Shown: piece by piece, positions 1 to 53,868 of the stretch
Layout of the letters: each line of letters opens with the position of its first letter
How positions within the stretch are numbered: position 1 is the first letter of the stretch
Assembly (NCBI RefSeq): GCF_043641665.1
Contig: NC_092184.1
Span: forward strand, 15,746,108 to 15,810,107
Direction of reading: 5' to 3'
Origin: Enoplosus armatus
Lineage: Eukaryota; Chordata; Actinopteri; Centrarchiformes; Enoplosidae
Length of the DNA: 64,000 nt
Made by a program: the position numbers and the translations under genes
The notes under the pieces: generated by a model
The model's input: only the letters and a program-made list of their open reading frames with translations
What the model was told of the DNA's origin: nothing
The model's database searches: none

Positions 1-471
1 TGAATGCGTTTTCCTCTTTTGAGCCCCCAATTACAGAGAGATTAATTGGACATAACTACAGACAGTGGAGCAAATTAAAATTATATCAATGCAATCTTTC
101 CCCCATTTGCAAAATATATCTGAAGAAAACTGGGCTGTGCAGTCTGTCAGAGCTCACTTTATTCAAGTTTCGCAGCTTAAATGGACAAAACCACAAGCGC
201 TTACCCTCTACCACACTTAAATAATATACAGACAGGAAAACATTGCTGTGTGTTGAAGTCTGGTTACTTGAACACATTGAGAGCACCTCTGGATCAGACA
301 GCTCAGCACCAGATCTAAGTGCCTCCCATGTGATCTACTCTTAACGTCAACCGTTTTTCTTTACCGCATCCTGGCCAGGACAAATATATATCAGCCTGTG
401 ACAGATCTACAGTGGTAGCATTAGTGCTACTGACACCATCTCATCTCTCCTTTGTCTTTAATGTTGTCTAG

Positions 472-507
472 GTGGATATGTACCAGCCCCACTGACTCCT
501 CAACAAG
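472..507 (+). CDS. eln: Probable elastin exon, third from last
   Basis: A 36-nt exon lies between an acceptor (pyrimidine-rich tract, TAG at 469-471) and a donor (GTACCG from 508). It is phase 1 at both ends, as elastin exons usually are. It encodes (G)-GYVPAPLTPQQ, proline-rich and joining in frame to the next exon's AKAAKYG. The flanking phases and direct continuation support it, but it is short, has little glycine or valine, and is the weakest of the three elastin exons. No further elastin exon was found in 1-471, so the rest of the gene lies upstream of the window. Confidence 0.6.
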
Positions 508-1548
508 GTACCGAACACCCACCTCCTCACACCTCTACATGCACCCAAAGCACCTCAACCAAATTCTCCACTCTGCTCGCTGGCAGAGGAGGGCAGCATG
601 TCAGATTATTTGGATGAGATTGGAAAAGGGTGTTTTGTGGGTCGGTACTGTACGGCGTGTGCTTGTCAGTGCAGATGGCACGGCACAACCAATATGAACA
701 CATGATAATCTGCATTTTCCTGAACATCTGAGATTACGGCTGGCTGGATTATTTCAAGGAGAGCACGTCTGGTTTCTTAGATTACTGCGTTTTGCTGGTG
801 TCTGAGTCACTGATGGCCTTTGAGGGTGCCTTTAAATGTAAAGATAGTAGAACTCACTTTAAAGAGGAATACCATCGTTATATAAATTCACATGCAGCAC
901 GGTCTAGAGGTGCCACAGGACAGTTTTTATGAAGTCAGGGGGATTAACACTGACGCCCTGACGTTATTGGCCTGTTACATTTTTGTGTGAGCCAGTGAAA
1001 CAGTCTACAGGTTTATAACTGTCAGCAGAGCAAATGATGAACCATGGTGTGACAATTCAACCTCACATCTTATAAGCAGCTCTTTTTACATCCCATTCAC
1101 GCCACAAATTAAGGTTTTTTTTCTATCTTATTTCAGTCTAGTAAAGAGTAATGAAATTCCCAAACATTTGACAAAATAATCTGAACTCGAGGTCTGCTTA
1201 CTAGCTTTCTTTGAATCTTTTCAAACTCCATCTCCTGATAGACTATAAGATGTGATTGAAAGCTGTGGAAAAATCTTGTAAATGGACCTTAAATTAAGAG
1301 TCTAATGTCAAACTACTTGTTGTCCTCTTTGTATGTGATTATTTTGATGGGATAAGATACAAGTCTGTACCTTCATCGATACATCCTTCTGTATTTTTTT
1401 GTCTTTGGTTCAGTGGTAGTGAACATTGATGAGTCTTCTGTCCGTAATGTATGAGAGCTTCTCTGGGAGGCTGGTGGTACAGTACAATTGCTGGATGGAT
1501 GCAGAAAGTAGATAGCTCTCATTGGCTGTTCCTTTTGTTGTTTTGCAG
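508..1548 (+). other. eln: Elastin intron between the third- and second-last exons
   Basis: No open frame with elastin-like Gly/Val/Pro or Ala/Lys composition and matching splice sites was seen here. No repeat or regulatory element could be named either. It is taken as intron because both flanking exons are phase 1 and continue one protein. Confidence 0.55.
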
Positions 1549-1623
1549 CCAAAGCAGCCAAATATGGTCCATTGCAGGCTTTCCTTGGTGGTGCAGCAGG
1601 AGGAGGAGGAGGGGTCTACAGAG
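1549..1623 (+). CDS. eln: Elastin penultimate exon (cross-linking and glycine-rich segment)
   Basis: A 75-nt exon, phase 1 in and out, follows a TTTTGCAG acceptor and ends at a GTAAAA donor (1624). It encodes A-KAAKYGPLQAFLGG, then AAGGGGGVYR. AKAAKYG is the classic tropoelastin KA cross-linking motif: its two lysines are oxidised by lysyl oxidase and condense into desmosine cross-links in extracellular elastic fibres. The glycine run and Val-Tyr-Arg resemble the hydrophobic segments near the C terminus of vertebrate elastins. The next exon supplies the elastin C-terminal signature, so the assignment is strong. Which teleost paralogue (a or b) cannot be told. Confidence 0.9.
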
Positions 1624-1733
1624 GTAAAAGACCATACAACATATGCAGATTTACAGATGTGTGTGTGTGTGTGAACTTATCTCCAGTGTATGCTTAGAAA
1701 AGACTGAACAAACTGTCCTGGTCTTTGCTGCAG

Positions 1734-1780
1734 GTGGGGTTGCAGGATGCCAGGGCAAATACTGTGGGAGGAGGAAGTAG
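1734..1780 (+). CDS. eln: Elastin terminal coding exon (CX4C basic tail)
   Basis: The final exon follows a TTTGCTGCAG acceptor at 1724-1733. It encodes GGVAGCQGKYCGRRK and a TAG stop (1778-1780). The mammalian elastin C terminus is GGACLGKACGRKRK: two cysteines four residues apart followed by a basic cluster. This fish exon keeps the CX4C spacing (C-QGKY-C) and the basic end. In the family the cysteines form a disulphide, and the tail supports microfibril and cell-surface binding and fibre assembly. Elastin lies about 3 kb upstream of limk1 on the same strand, as in human 7q11.23. Confidence 0.93.
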
Positions 1781-3250
1781 AGGATCTCTTGAGACCCGGC
1801 GTGACCTCAAGAAACCATGGTGCTACTGCATGATCTAGAATGTACATTTTATATGCAAACTAGCCCCATTAGAAAACGTGTTAAGATGTTGTTTTGTTTT
1901 TACTTTACTTGACTTCAACGTCTGTTTTCATACAAACCCACCGACCCAGAATTTTGTACACGTTCTGACGTGACGTATGTTATTGAAAGTGCCTTTAATC
2001 ATCGACGTGGTCAAGTTAATCAGCTTTAACTCCCCGTACTGCACCAGCCTACTTACAATACGAGTGTGTTTGTGTCACCTTGTTTTGTTCTTGTGTGTTA
2101 ATGTGTGTGTGTTCCGTACTGTTGTGCGAAAGACTGTCTGAACCGTCGGCTGCCAATGTGACCTATGAATGATTTCCCTTTCGGTTTTAATCCTAAAGCA
2201 AGGTGATCCGTCCTTAGTGCCTCACCTCGCTGTGCAGAGCTTCACATGTCAGAGGGTTTGGGTTGGTCGAGGCTCGTTCAAAAAACTGATGAAATTTGGC
2301 CAATCTCAGCATCGTTTCTGGCTCCCCGTCTTCTCCGCTGCTATTTTTAGACCTGCTGGGTATAAAGCAGCGGGAATCGGGGCTCCGGCCAACCCATCTG
2401 CTCCCAGTAACTTTGCTGATTCGAGTTGCTATGCAGTTCAGTTTTCTCAGCATTTCTATTGTTGTCAAACTTGTGATGTATGAAGAGCAGCTTCTGCTCT
2501 GAGGACCAACAATCAAAAAGTGTTTGATTCATTACAGGTTTGGGTTTAAAACCCACGGGAGGGTCTTTTAGATTAGATTAAAATGTAGTTGAGAAACTAC
2601 TCTGGCATGTACATTATATATGTATGAATGTTTAATTATGTGTCAACGTCCTAAAGTCTGGGACGGAGCGCTTCAGCCTGCTTCAAATGTTTAGTCTCAT
2701 TGCATTTACATGATTATTCAAGATTTTGTTTTGCACCATGCTTTGACTCATAGCTTTATTGTTATCAGGAATGTGTGAACATAAAACAAGAACAATACTT
2801 TTGCATTTATTCACTGTTTAGAATTGTAATACAGAAGAAGACTTTGTTTAATGGCTGTGTTTATGTGAGGCATAAGCTCCCATTGTTCTTCATTTACTTG
2901 AGCTGCTTTTAAAAAGGCTTAATGACCAAAGGTTCATGAGCGCTGTTGCCAAGTGACCCCCATCTCTCTCTGTAATTGTGTACTGTATTTTGTACTAATT
3001 TGATGTTAGCTGGCTTCGGTTCCTTCACTCGGTGCTCTGTAAGAACTGTCTTTGAGCCTCGCTGGGTCAGACCTTGTCTTTTGTGCCGTGGGATGCGCTT
3101 CATCTTTATTTAAAGCTGTTTTTATAAGGAGGAACAGTGTGGTTTTGCACTTTTTATATTTCCACGACACACATGTGACTTGTTCCCGGATATCCCGGCA
3201 TTGTATTTGCTTCATTAAGTAACAAAATAAAATGTGTTAAAAGATCTTGT
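1781..3250 (+). other. eln: Elastin 3' untranslated region
   Basis: Non-coding sequence from the elastin stop to just past the canonical poly(A) signal at 3226, about 1.45 kb, similar in scale to mammalian elastin 3' UTRs. ORFs of about 100 codons on both strands at 2169-2516 are chance frames with no recognisable domain. The end point is inferred from the signal and the GT-rich tract after it. Confidence 0.65.
3226..3231 (+). terminator. eln: Elastin poly(A) signal AATAAA
   Basis: A canonical AATAAA is followed within about 20-40 bases by a GT-rich tract (CTTGTGTCTTGTGTT), a typical downstream element. No earlier canonical hexamer in the 3' UTR is as well placed. Confidence 0.7.
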
Positions 3251-3317
3251 GTCTTGTGTTACACAGCAGCAGCAGCAGCTTGTCCTGTGAGTTGATCAAA
3301 ACCACCTGGTCCAGGGT

Positions 3318-3415
3318 GTCCTAGTAGACTGGTTAGCTATAAGCCACATACCGCATAATATCTCGGGCTCAAGTCCTGCCTGCTTGGGACTCTCTTTACT
3401 GTCTCTCCCACCGCA
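3318..3415 (+). repeat. Degenerate tRNA-derived SINE
   Basis: It has an A-box-like segment (TAGTAGACTGGTTAGC, 3322-3337) and a B-box-like GGGCTCAAGTCCTGC (3365-3379). A TGGGACTCTCTTTACTGTCTCTCC tail, common after the tRNA-like head of fish SINEs, is visible at about 3384-3408 with small deviations. It does not fold as an intact tRNA gene. Boundaries are approximate. Confidence 0.45.
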
Positions 3416-3419
3416 CAAA

Positions 3420-4440
3420 ATGAAACAGATTTAGTGTATTTTATCTGAAATGTGTGTAATTTGGCAGAACTCGTCATTGTAATGACAACAAACCACATTA
3501 AGGGCAGCCTCAGTGGAGACAATACACTCTTCTTGTTGTGTCAGCTGGGAATAATGAACTCGTGCTGCCGTTCTCTGAAGATCTCCTGGGAGAACCACCG
3601 AGAACCACTGACCCATGATCCTGTAGAAGAAGCACACTGTTGTCCCACTTCAGAAATACTACAGTGTCACTATGGATCTTCACTATAATCCCATAATATG
3701 TTTCTATTATATTTCAACAAAACCACAAACTGCTTTGGCTTCATCACAAAAGTACTTCAACTTATACCAAAGGAGACGTTCGTTGTGTCTTCATAAAGTC
3801 TTGAAAGTTACCACCAGAAAGTAACTGAAGGCCAATTATTGGGAAAATAGATCAAAATAGAAAGTTTTGGGACTGTTGTGTCCTGTGACTGTGCGTTGCG
3901 TTTGAAGAACTGCTCAATTTAAACCCAAATAAATATTAATTCATCATTAACTTTTTACTCATTCCTCAACATTTGTTGAATTGTGCGCTTGCCTGTAGAC
4001 AATCTCAAATGTTTGCATGTTCAGCCGACCTGCCTCGCCCTGGTAGATTCAACTACTTTCAGATTTCACACTTCAACTGACATTTCAATTGCTTTCAGTG
4101 CACACTCAACACTTTTCAATTAATTGTACCTCTTACAGTCCACATCAGCTCTCGGCTTTCAGTGAATACACTTCACAGTTCAACTGTTTTCATCGCCTCC
4201 ACTTTCACTGACACTTCAGACTCTTTCAGTGCTTCAACTTCAACTGTAATTCTCACACATTTTATAAATGAAAAACATCTTTACATTGTTTCCAAAGCTT
4301 TCAAAGACTCAACATTGTTGCAGATTGTAGTTTGTGGCTCATCTGCTGCAGCACATTTACATTTTCTCCAGAAACGGTTTCTTTCTCAAGTTGAATCGGA
4401 CAATATATGGCTGAATTATCATCTCGTTATCTAGTAATTA
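3420..4440. other. eln-limk1 intergenic region
   Basis: No gene was found. About 4030-4260 is a cryptic, low-order repeat in which variants of TTCAACT and TTTCAGT recur many times. The remainder is AT-rich sequence without recognisable elements. Confidence 0.6.
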
Positions 4441-4499
4441 GTGAACCCTCCGTGGTGTTTACTGCACTGCTCTGTCTTCCTCCTGACCCCCTTCCTCCC

Positions 4500-4763
4500 C
4501 GCCCCTGAAGTTATGCATTAATTAGCCGGGGAGTGTTCCTGGTTGGCCGGCCCTTGTCTGCCTCTCCGCGGCTCAGCAGCTTCATTGGTCAGCAGCTCTC
4601 TTGAATGAAACGTGCAGGCAGGAGGAAGCCGTGTGGGCCGCCGCAGGGAGCGACCGACGCACAGCAACACGACCGCCGGGCGGGCTGCGGTGGTGGTCGC
4701 ACACCGGTTATCTGTCGACCAGAGGCGGCTGGCTCTCTCCCGGAGCTCGGTGTCGGAGAGTGA
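4500..4763 (+). promoter_or_regulatory. limk1: limk1 promoter and 5' UTR, CpG-rich
   Basis: Base composition shifts to GC-rich with frequent CpG from about 4540 to 4900, enclosing the limk1 start. No TATA box is evident. An inverted CCAAT box (ATTGG) lies at about 4585. An upstream ATG at 4601 opens a frame that overlaps the limk1 start out of frame, so if transcription starts before it, it would act as an overlapping uORF. The actual start site is not visible from sequence. Confidence 0.7.
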
Positions 4764-49068
<44,305 letters not shown>

Positions 49069-51071
49069 GGCCAAACACGAGTGGAGGAGTGGGAAATTAG
49101 AGAAAACCCCACAAGGGCAGCGATCACCTGCCTTGTGCAGTGGCTGGAGGAGTCGTGTAGATACTCCTCCATGTTTGAAGCAGATGCTGCTGTGTAGGCT
49201 GGCTCAGGCTTAACGAGTAGACTCAGGGGGAAAACGTGGATCTGAAAAGCCACCTGTGCGAGATGCACACACACACACACACATTCAAAGTCAAATCAAG
49301 AGACATTAACTACGATAGCTTGATTCTGCTGCACTTGAAGCTAAAGTGGATCATGTCATATGCAATCAAACCCAAACTTTCAAATCATGACTCAACTCTT
49401 GAATCATGTAGATTTAACATTAGTGGTCATTCAATTCAAGAATACTTACTGTACTTACTGTAGTGTGTATATTCATGTGGATAAAGTAGTCCAAAAAACA
49501 AGGCATGAGGCAAACCTTCAGCCTCCTCACTTTGGGCCTCTACAGAGTACATTGTGCAGTATGTGTTTGCAGGTGTGTCTGTGTGAGTTTGGTTTGATTT
49601 TGATTTTGGTTTGGATATCAAAACTGGACTTTTGGAAAATGCAAAGGAGAGGGGCCCGTCTGTCAATTCAGTCTCAAAAGTTGAGGTAGTCAAACAAATC
49701 CTTCAAGCTTTAAAATAGTTCGCTGCAGAGTGCATGACTGTAAATAATGCTGTCAGGTCACATCCTGGCTCATCGTGTCCCTCTGACCTCGTTTGGTCAT
49801 AAACTACTCGACCTACATGTGTCTGTGGCGCCGCCCCTCTCCCTCATTTATTGTGTAGCACTGACTTAACATTGAGGTATACATCTTTTGCATAAATTAT
49901 GTTCATTGTCTCCCAATTTTAAGAGCCGTTAGCGTATCTCATTCATATTGATGTGGCATCTTACACATTCAAACACATACTAGTGTACATATCTGGCGAT
50001 ATTGTAAATGTTTTAAATATTGTAAATGTACAGACATATTTTATATACGTATGCTACATTGCCATATTTTTATTGGCCGACCGAGTTGAAATTAAGGAGA
50101 GTTAAAGTTTGACTGCAGTTAATAGGGCACAGCCGAAAGCTTTATTGTTTGGACTTTCCTGCATTGTCACCACTGTGGCAGGTGAGGGGCTTTTAGCATT
50201 TGAGATAAGATTAATCTTATCACCACAAAATACTTAACCTCCCCTCAGTTCAAGCTCAGTAAATGTTACTTTCTGTCATTTCCCTCCATCTAAAAAGTAT
50301 TCCTCAACATTTGATTGGTCATCTTGGAGTTTCCATGTACCCATGTGCTGGAGTAAACTTAATTGTAAAACTGGATTATCTAATCACATCGAACTTGCTG
50401 AACTAAATCTGCATATTAATTATATGTGATTTGAGAATTTTGAGGGCAATCATTCTGTTAATTATTCACTCTCGTTTCATGTACTGTACATTAGTTCAGG
50501 TGTGGGAATAATATCACCAGGTACTGCCTCATCACGTCAGCTGTCCACTCATTTGTCTCTCCTCCGGTGGATGACCCACTGTTTGTTTACGTGTAAATAC
50601 TAGCTGTAAATATCACTGTATGTATGCGTCTGTCCTCACCTCTGTCTGCGTGCATTGCATAAACATGCGCACTCCTCAGAAATAATCTCTTCCACTGTCA
50701 AACTTCTCTCTTGCACCTTCTAACATAAATTTTCTGTCTCTAGTCTAAAAAAATATTTTTTGAAATTTCCTGCTGTTGTTTTCACGAGCTGCATGATGTA
50801 CTAGCTAGGTCTCTTCAGCTTCTAAGTCAAGCTGTTTTTGTCTCTAAATTATCATTTTAAATAAGAAAAACAGAATGAAAGACAAAAAAGTCAACAGAGA
50901 AAGCCAGGCTAAAAGAGAAATGAGAAAAAAAACACAGCATCTGTTTTTTTATATATAACCACTGAAATCTTTTTGTATGGATTTGAGTACTTTAATTTGC
51001 ACTATATTACCAAATGGTTGGTTGAAGCCATGTTTGTTAATTTCCTCTCTCGGGCTAACTTGTGATAAGGA

Positions 51072-51077
51072 AATAAA
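51072..51077 (+). terminator. limk1: Possible proximal limk1 poly(A) signal
   Basis: AATAAA within GGAAATAAATTATG, followed by GT-containing sequence (TTATGTCGGTTCAGGTTG). Its use is uncertain. Confidence 0.35.
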
Positions 51078-52243
51078 TTATGTCGGTTCAGGTTGATATA
51101 TGAATGCAAGACACTGATGGAGCCTTTCAACTGTAAAAATGGGATCTGGGAAATTCATCCTCTTGATGGCAAACTGGACTTGCGTGAGGATTAGTGACAT
51201 TTCTGATTATTTAGATGCATTTTTTGTGAATGGTTCAACTTTTAAATACAGTTTTGGCAGAAGCCTATTTGATCCCTCTGTGATCTAATTGTAAGTGAAG
51301 TCATATATCTGTATAAATAATAGAGATAATTTCATTTTCAAGACTTTGGCAAAAGTACCATTGTAAGTTTTCTGGTCTTTGCTACCAAGAGGATGTGTTG
51401 TCCCAGCTCTGCCTGCTGCCTACAGACTGGTCCTTTGTGAATGACGTTCTGTGTTGTTTCTGACTGCTTGGTCTTCGTATGTGATGCCCACAGAGGCTGC
51501 AACCACTGCTGGTCTTTCTGATAACAAAGCACTTAAACCGGCCTGTCTCACCTCTCACCGCCTCATCATACTCTTTTGGCTCAGGGCCGTACTTTTCTGG
51601 AGCTTTCTTCACAATTCAGTTAATTCTGCAGCTTAATAGCAAAGCAGCATTCAACAGTAACACTGAGACTCGAAGAGCATGTAACCTTCTGCCAATGTAT
51701 AGGCTGATAACACAAAATACGCTTCTGTAAAACAAGCCCCCTCCTGGTTGATGTGTTCGTCCGTGGGCATGTACTGTACATGAGTGGCTTTGCCATGTTT
51801 CTGTCTTCATTCCTGTCTGAGCCACGTCGAGCATGTTAGGTGTGTCTGTGAGGACGTGTTGATGATCAGTGAGAATGTCGCCGCAGCACTTCTTTGCAAA
51901 GGATCGTTACCTCTGAACATTGCTGTGCCTTTGTTGTAAGCTAGCCTTGCCAACGACTCGAAAACGTGAACTGATTTCCTTTTTTTATGTATCATAAGTG
52001 CAAGCCTGATTCAAGTGGATTGAATATCATTGCTGATACTATGTTGTATGAGATTTCATCTTGTTCTGTATCATATTTATATTTTCCAGATCTCCCATTG
52101 TCAGTTTTGATATTTTAATTTTTTTTGTCTTATTTAATTTTTTACACAAGCTGTGAAAACAATTCTGCACTTTAATCCTGAACATGAACATTTAGACTCT
52201 GAGGAGGCGACTGTTTTTTTTTTTTTCTTTTGTCACAGCTAAA

Positions 52244-52249
52244 AATAAA
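52244..52249 (+). terminator. limk1: Distal limk1 poly(A) signal AATAAA
   Basis: AATAAA follows a T-rich tract and is followed within 40 bases by GTGTGTGTTC, a classical downstream GU-rich element. Confidence 0.7.
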
Positions 52250-52279
52250 ACTGTTGCTTCTAAAACAAACTGAAAGTGT

Positions 52280-53400
52280 GTGTTCATTAATGATGTCTCG
52301 CTCAACCACTGTTATTCTATTGCACAAAAAGATTTGTTACCTATACAGTATTCACCCTTAACATTAACCTTCTACATTTGTAGTACTAAAGCGCACACAA
52401 GTACGACAGCTTCACTCACTGTTTGCACTAGAAGAGAACTGCACTATTGGCAGACAAAATGTGTGGCCTGCATTAAAGTGGTAAAAATAGTGCTTGCATT
52501 TGTTTGGAAAAGAAATGGTTAACAAACTGACCACCAGATGTCACTATCTATCTCTGCTGGTCATTTCTATGGCGAAATAAAAAGGGTAAGAATCTCAAAG
52601 TATAATCAAAAAACTACACAGCTGCTCAACTCCCAACCTTGTGGACAGTATGTACATACACTGATGTCACTCATCCTACTACTACAAATACTGCACAATA
52701 CCAGTGGCATTCAGATCTTTTACTTAATTAAATAGGTGCTATACCACTGTGAAAATATTCAATTACAAGTAAGTCTTGCACTCAAAATATTACAATAAAT
52801 ATTTGAAGTAAAAGCACAGAGATATTATCAGCACAATTAACTTGGTATCAAAATAAAAATACTGTCCCCTGTCAGTGTTATATTTTTATATATTATTGGA
52901 TTACTATTACTGAAGCATTACTGTGTAAGCAGAATTATTAGCTAATTAGCTTAGCTTTTTTATGAAATGCATCATAATTTTATAAACTGTTCATGTGTTG
53001 TATGTAAAATCTCAAAATAAGTAGCAACTACAGCTGTCAAAGAAATAAAAGTAAAAAGTACACATTTTCCATCTGAAATGTGGTATATTACAAGTAGTAG
53101 TGAAATTAAGGTACAAAAGTCAAGTATAAGTTCCTCAAGACTGTAGTACAATCGTGCTTGTTACATACCACAAACTGTAAACTACTGGTGTTACTACTAC
53201 AACTACTATTAATAATAAAAAATAATTTATGGGGATAATATTAACCTACCACATTAACGCATGAGGTTTTAATAGCTGTAGCTTTAATGATGAATAATAT
53301 TCCAACAATAACCCTGTAAACACTGTGTTGCTTCAGTGATAGTATTCATGTAACATTCAATACACTCCGTTTTTTCTGGTTGTGCACGCTAACATATACC
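52280..53400. other. Intergenic region after limk1
   Basis: AT-rich, with no gene found. A CTCF-like CCACCAGATGTCAC lies at 52531-52544. The several ORFs of 65-80 codons have no domain. Confidence 0.6.
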
Positions 53401-53455
53401 TGACCACCGTCGTTGATCTTCACTAGTAATGGCGCATTTTGTTTCCTTGCAGGTG

Positions 53456-53575
53456 CACGTGACCCTTCTCCCATCGCATCCACGTGCGATTGTTTTCATT
53501 CCGACGCTGCTGCTGCAACTGCTGGTGTCTTGTGACGTCACCGGCCTGGCTGGCTCGTCAGTTTTGAATGGCTGC

Positions 53576-53612
<37 letters not shown>

Positions 53613-53816
53613 CTGCCACTGCTCCTGCTACCAAACACACTCACACGCACACAGGGGGGACGGGTTTGTCCGGTCAAACACAACACACAGACTGTCATTT
53701 CACCGCAGTTGTGTTCAGATTGAGAGAGGAAATTACGGAAATACCGAGGAAGAAGAAGAAAAGACGAAGAAGAAAAAGGAGGTCGTAGCCGTTGGCGCTA
53801 ACTGAAACTTTGAGAG
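53456..53816 (+). promoter_or_regulatory. Promoter and 5' UTR of the downstream gene
   Basis: A CpG-bearing segment carries an E-box in the form CACGTGAC (53456-53463), a perfect CRE TGACGTCA (53533-53540) and a GT tract (53578-53609). A purine-rich GAAGAAGAAG leader precedes the coding start. No TATA box was seen. The arrangement fits a housekeeping-type promoter, but the start site is inferred. Confidence 0.55.
53578..53609. repeat. (GT)16 tract in a promoter
   Basis: Uninterrupted GT run between the CRE and the presumed start codon. Confidence 0.95.
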
Positions 53817-53868
53817 ATGGAAAATTCGTCCAGCAACAACCGGTTTCGGTCCGCAATGTTCAACCACG
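53817..53868 (+). CDS. First coding exon of an unrecognised gene
   Basis: An ATG in strong context (GAGATGG), with an in-frame TGA two codons upstream, opens 17 codons: MENSSSNNRFRSAMFNH. They end in phase 1 at a strong donor (G|GTGAGT, 53869). It lies just downstream of a CpG/CRE promoter. I do not recognise the peptide; it is not the EIF4H N terminus (MADFDTYDD), which would be expected from human gene order. No convincing second exon was found in the remaining 10 kb. The nearest phase-compatible open stretch after an acceptor, at about 61002, lacks a supporting donor or domain. Confidence 0.55.

Larger units (their letters stand above)
49069..52275 (+). other. limk1: limk1 3' untranslated region
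   Basis: About 3.2 kb to the distal poly(A) signal, considerably longer than I recall for mammalian LIMK1. It contains three exact Pumilio-type TGTAAATA elements (49739, 50592, 50605) and several near-matches around 50003-50030. An AATAAA at 51072 could serve a shorter form. Minus-strand ORFs near 51340-52000 are unsupported. Confidence 0.65.

Noticed and set aside
3318..3415. Functional tRNA gene
   Set aside because: A- and B-box-like words are present, but the sequence does not form a cloverleaf and continues into a SINE-like tail.
49069..52275. miR-134 target site in the limk1 3' UTR, known from mammals
   Set aside because: I looked for the seed match CAGTCAC by eye and did not find one; only a weak GGTCACA occurs near 49757.
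53817..53868. Downstream first exon as EIF4H
   Set aside because: The EIF4H N terminus (MADFDTYDD) and its Gly/Ser/Arg-rich start do not match MENSSSNNRFRSAMFNH.
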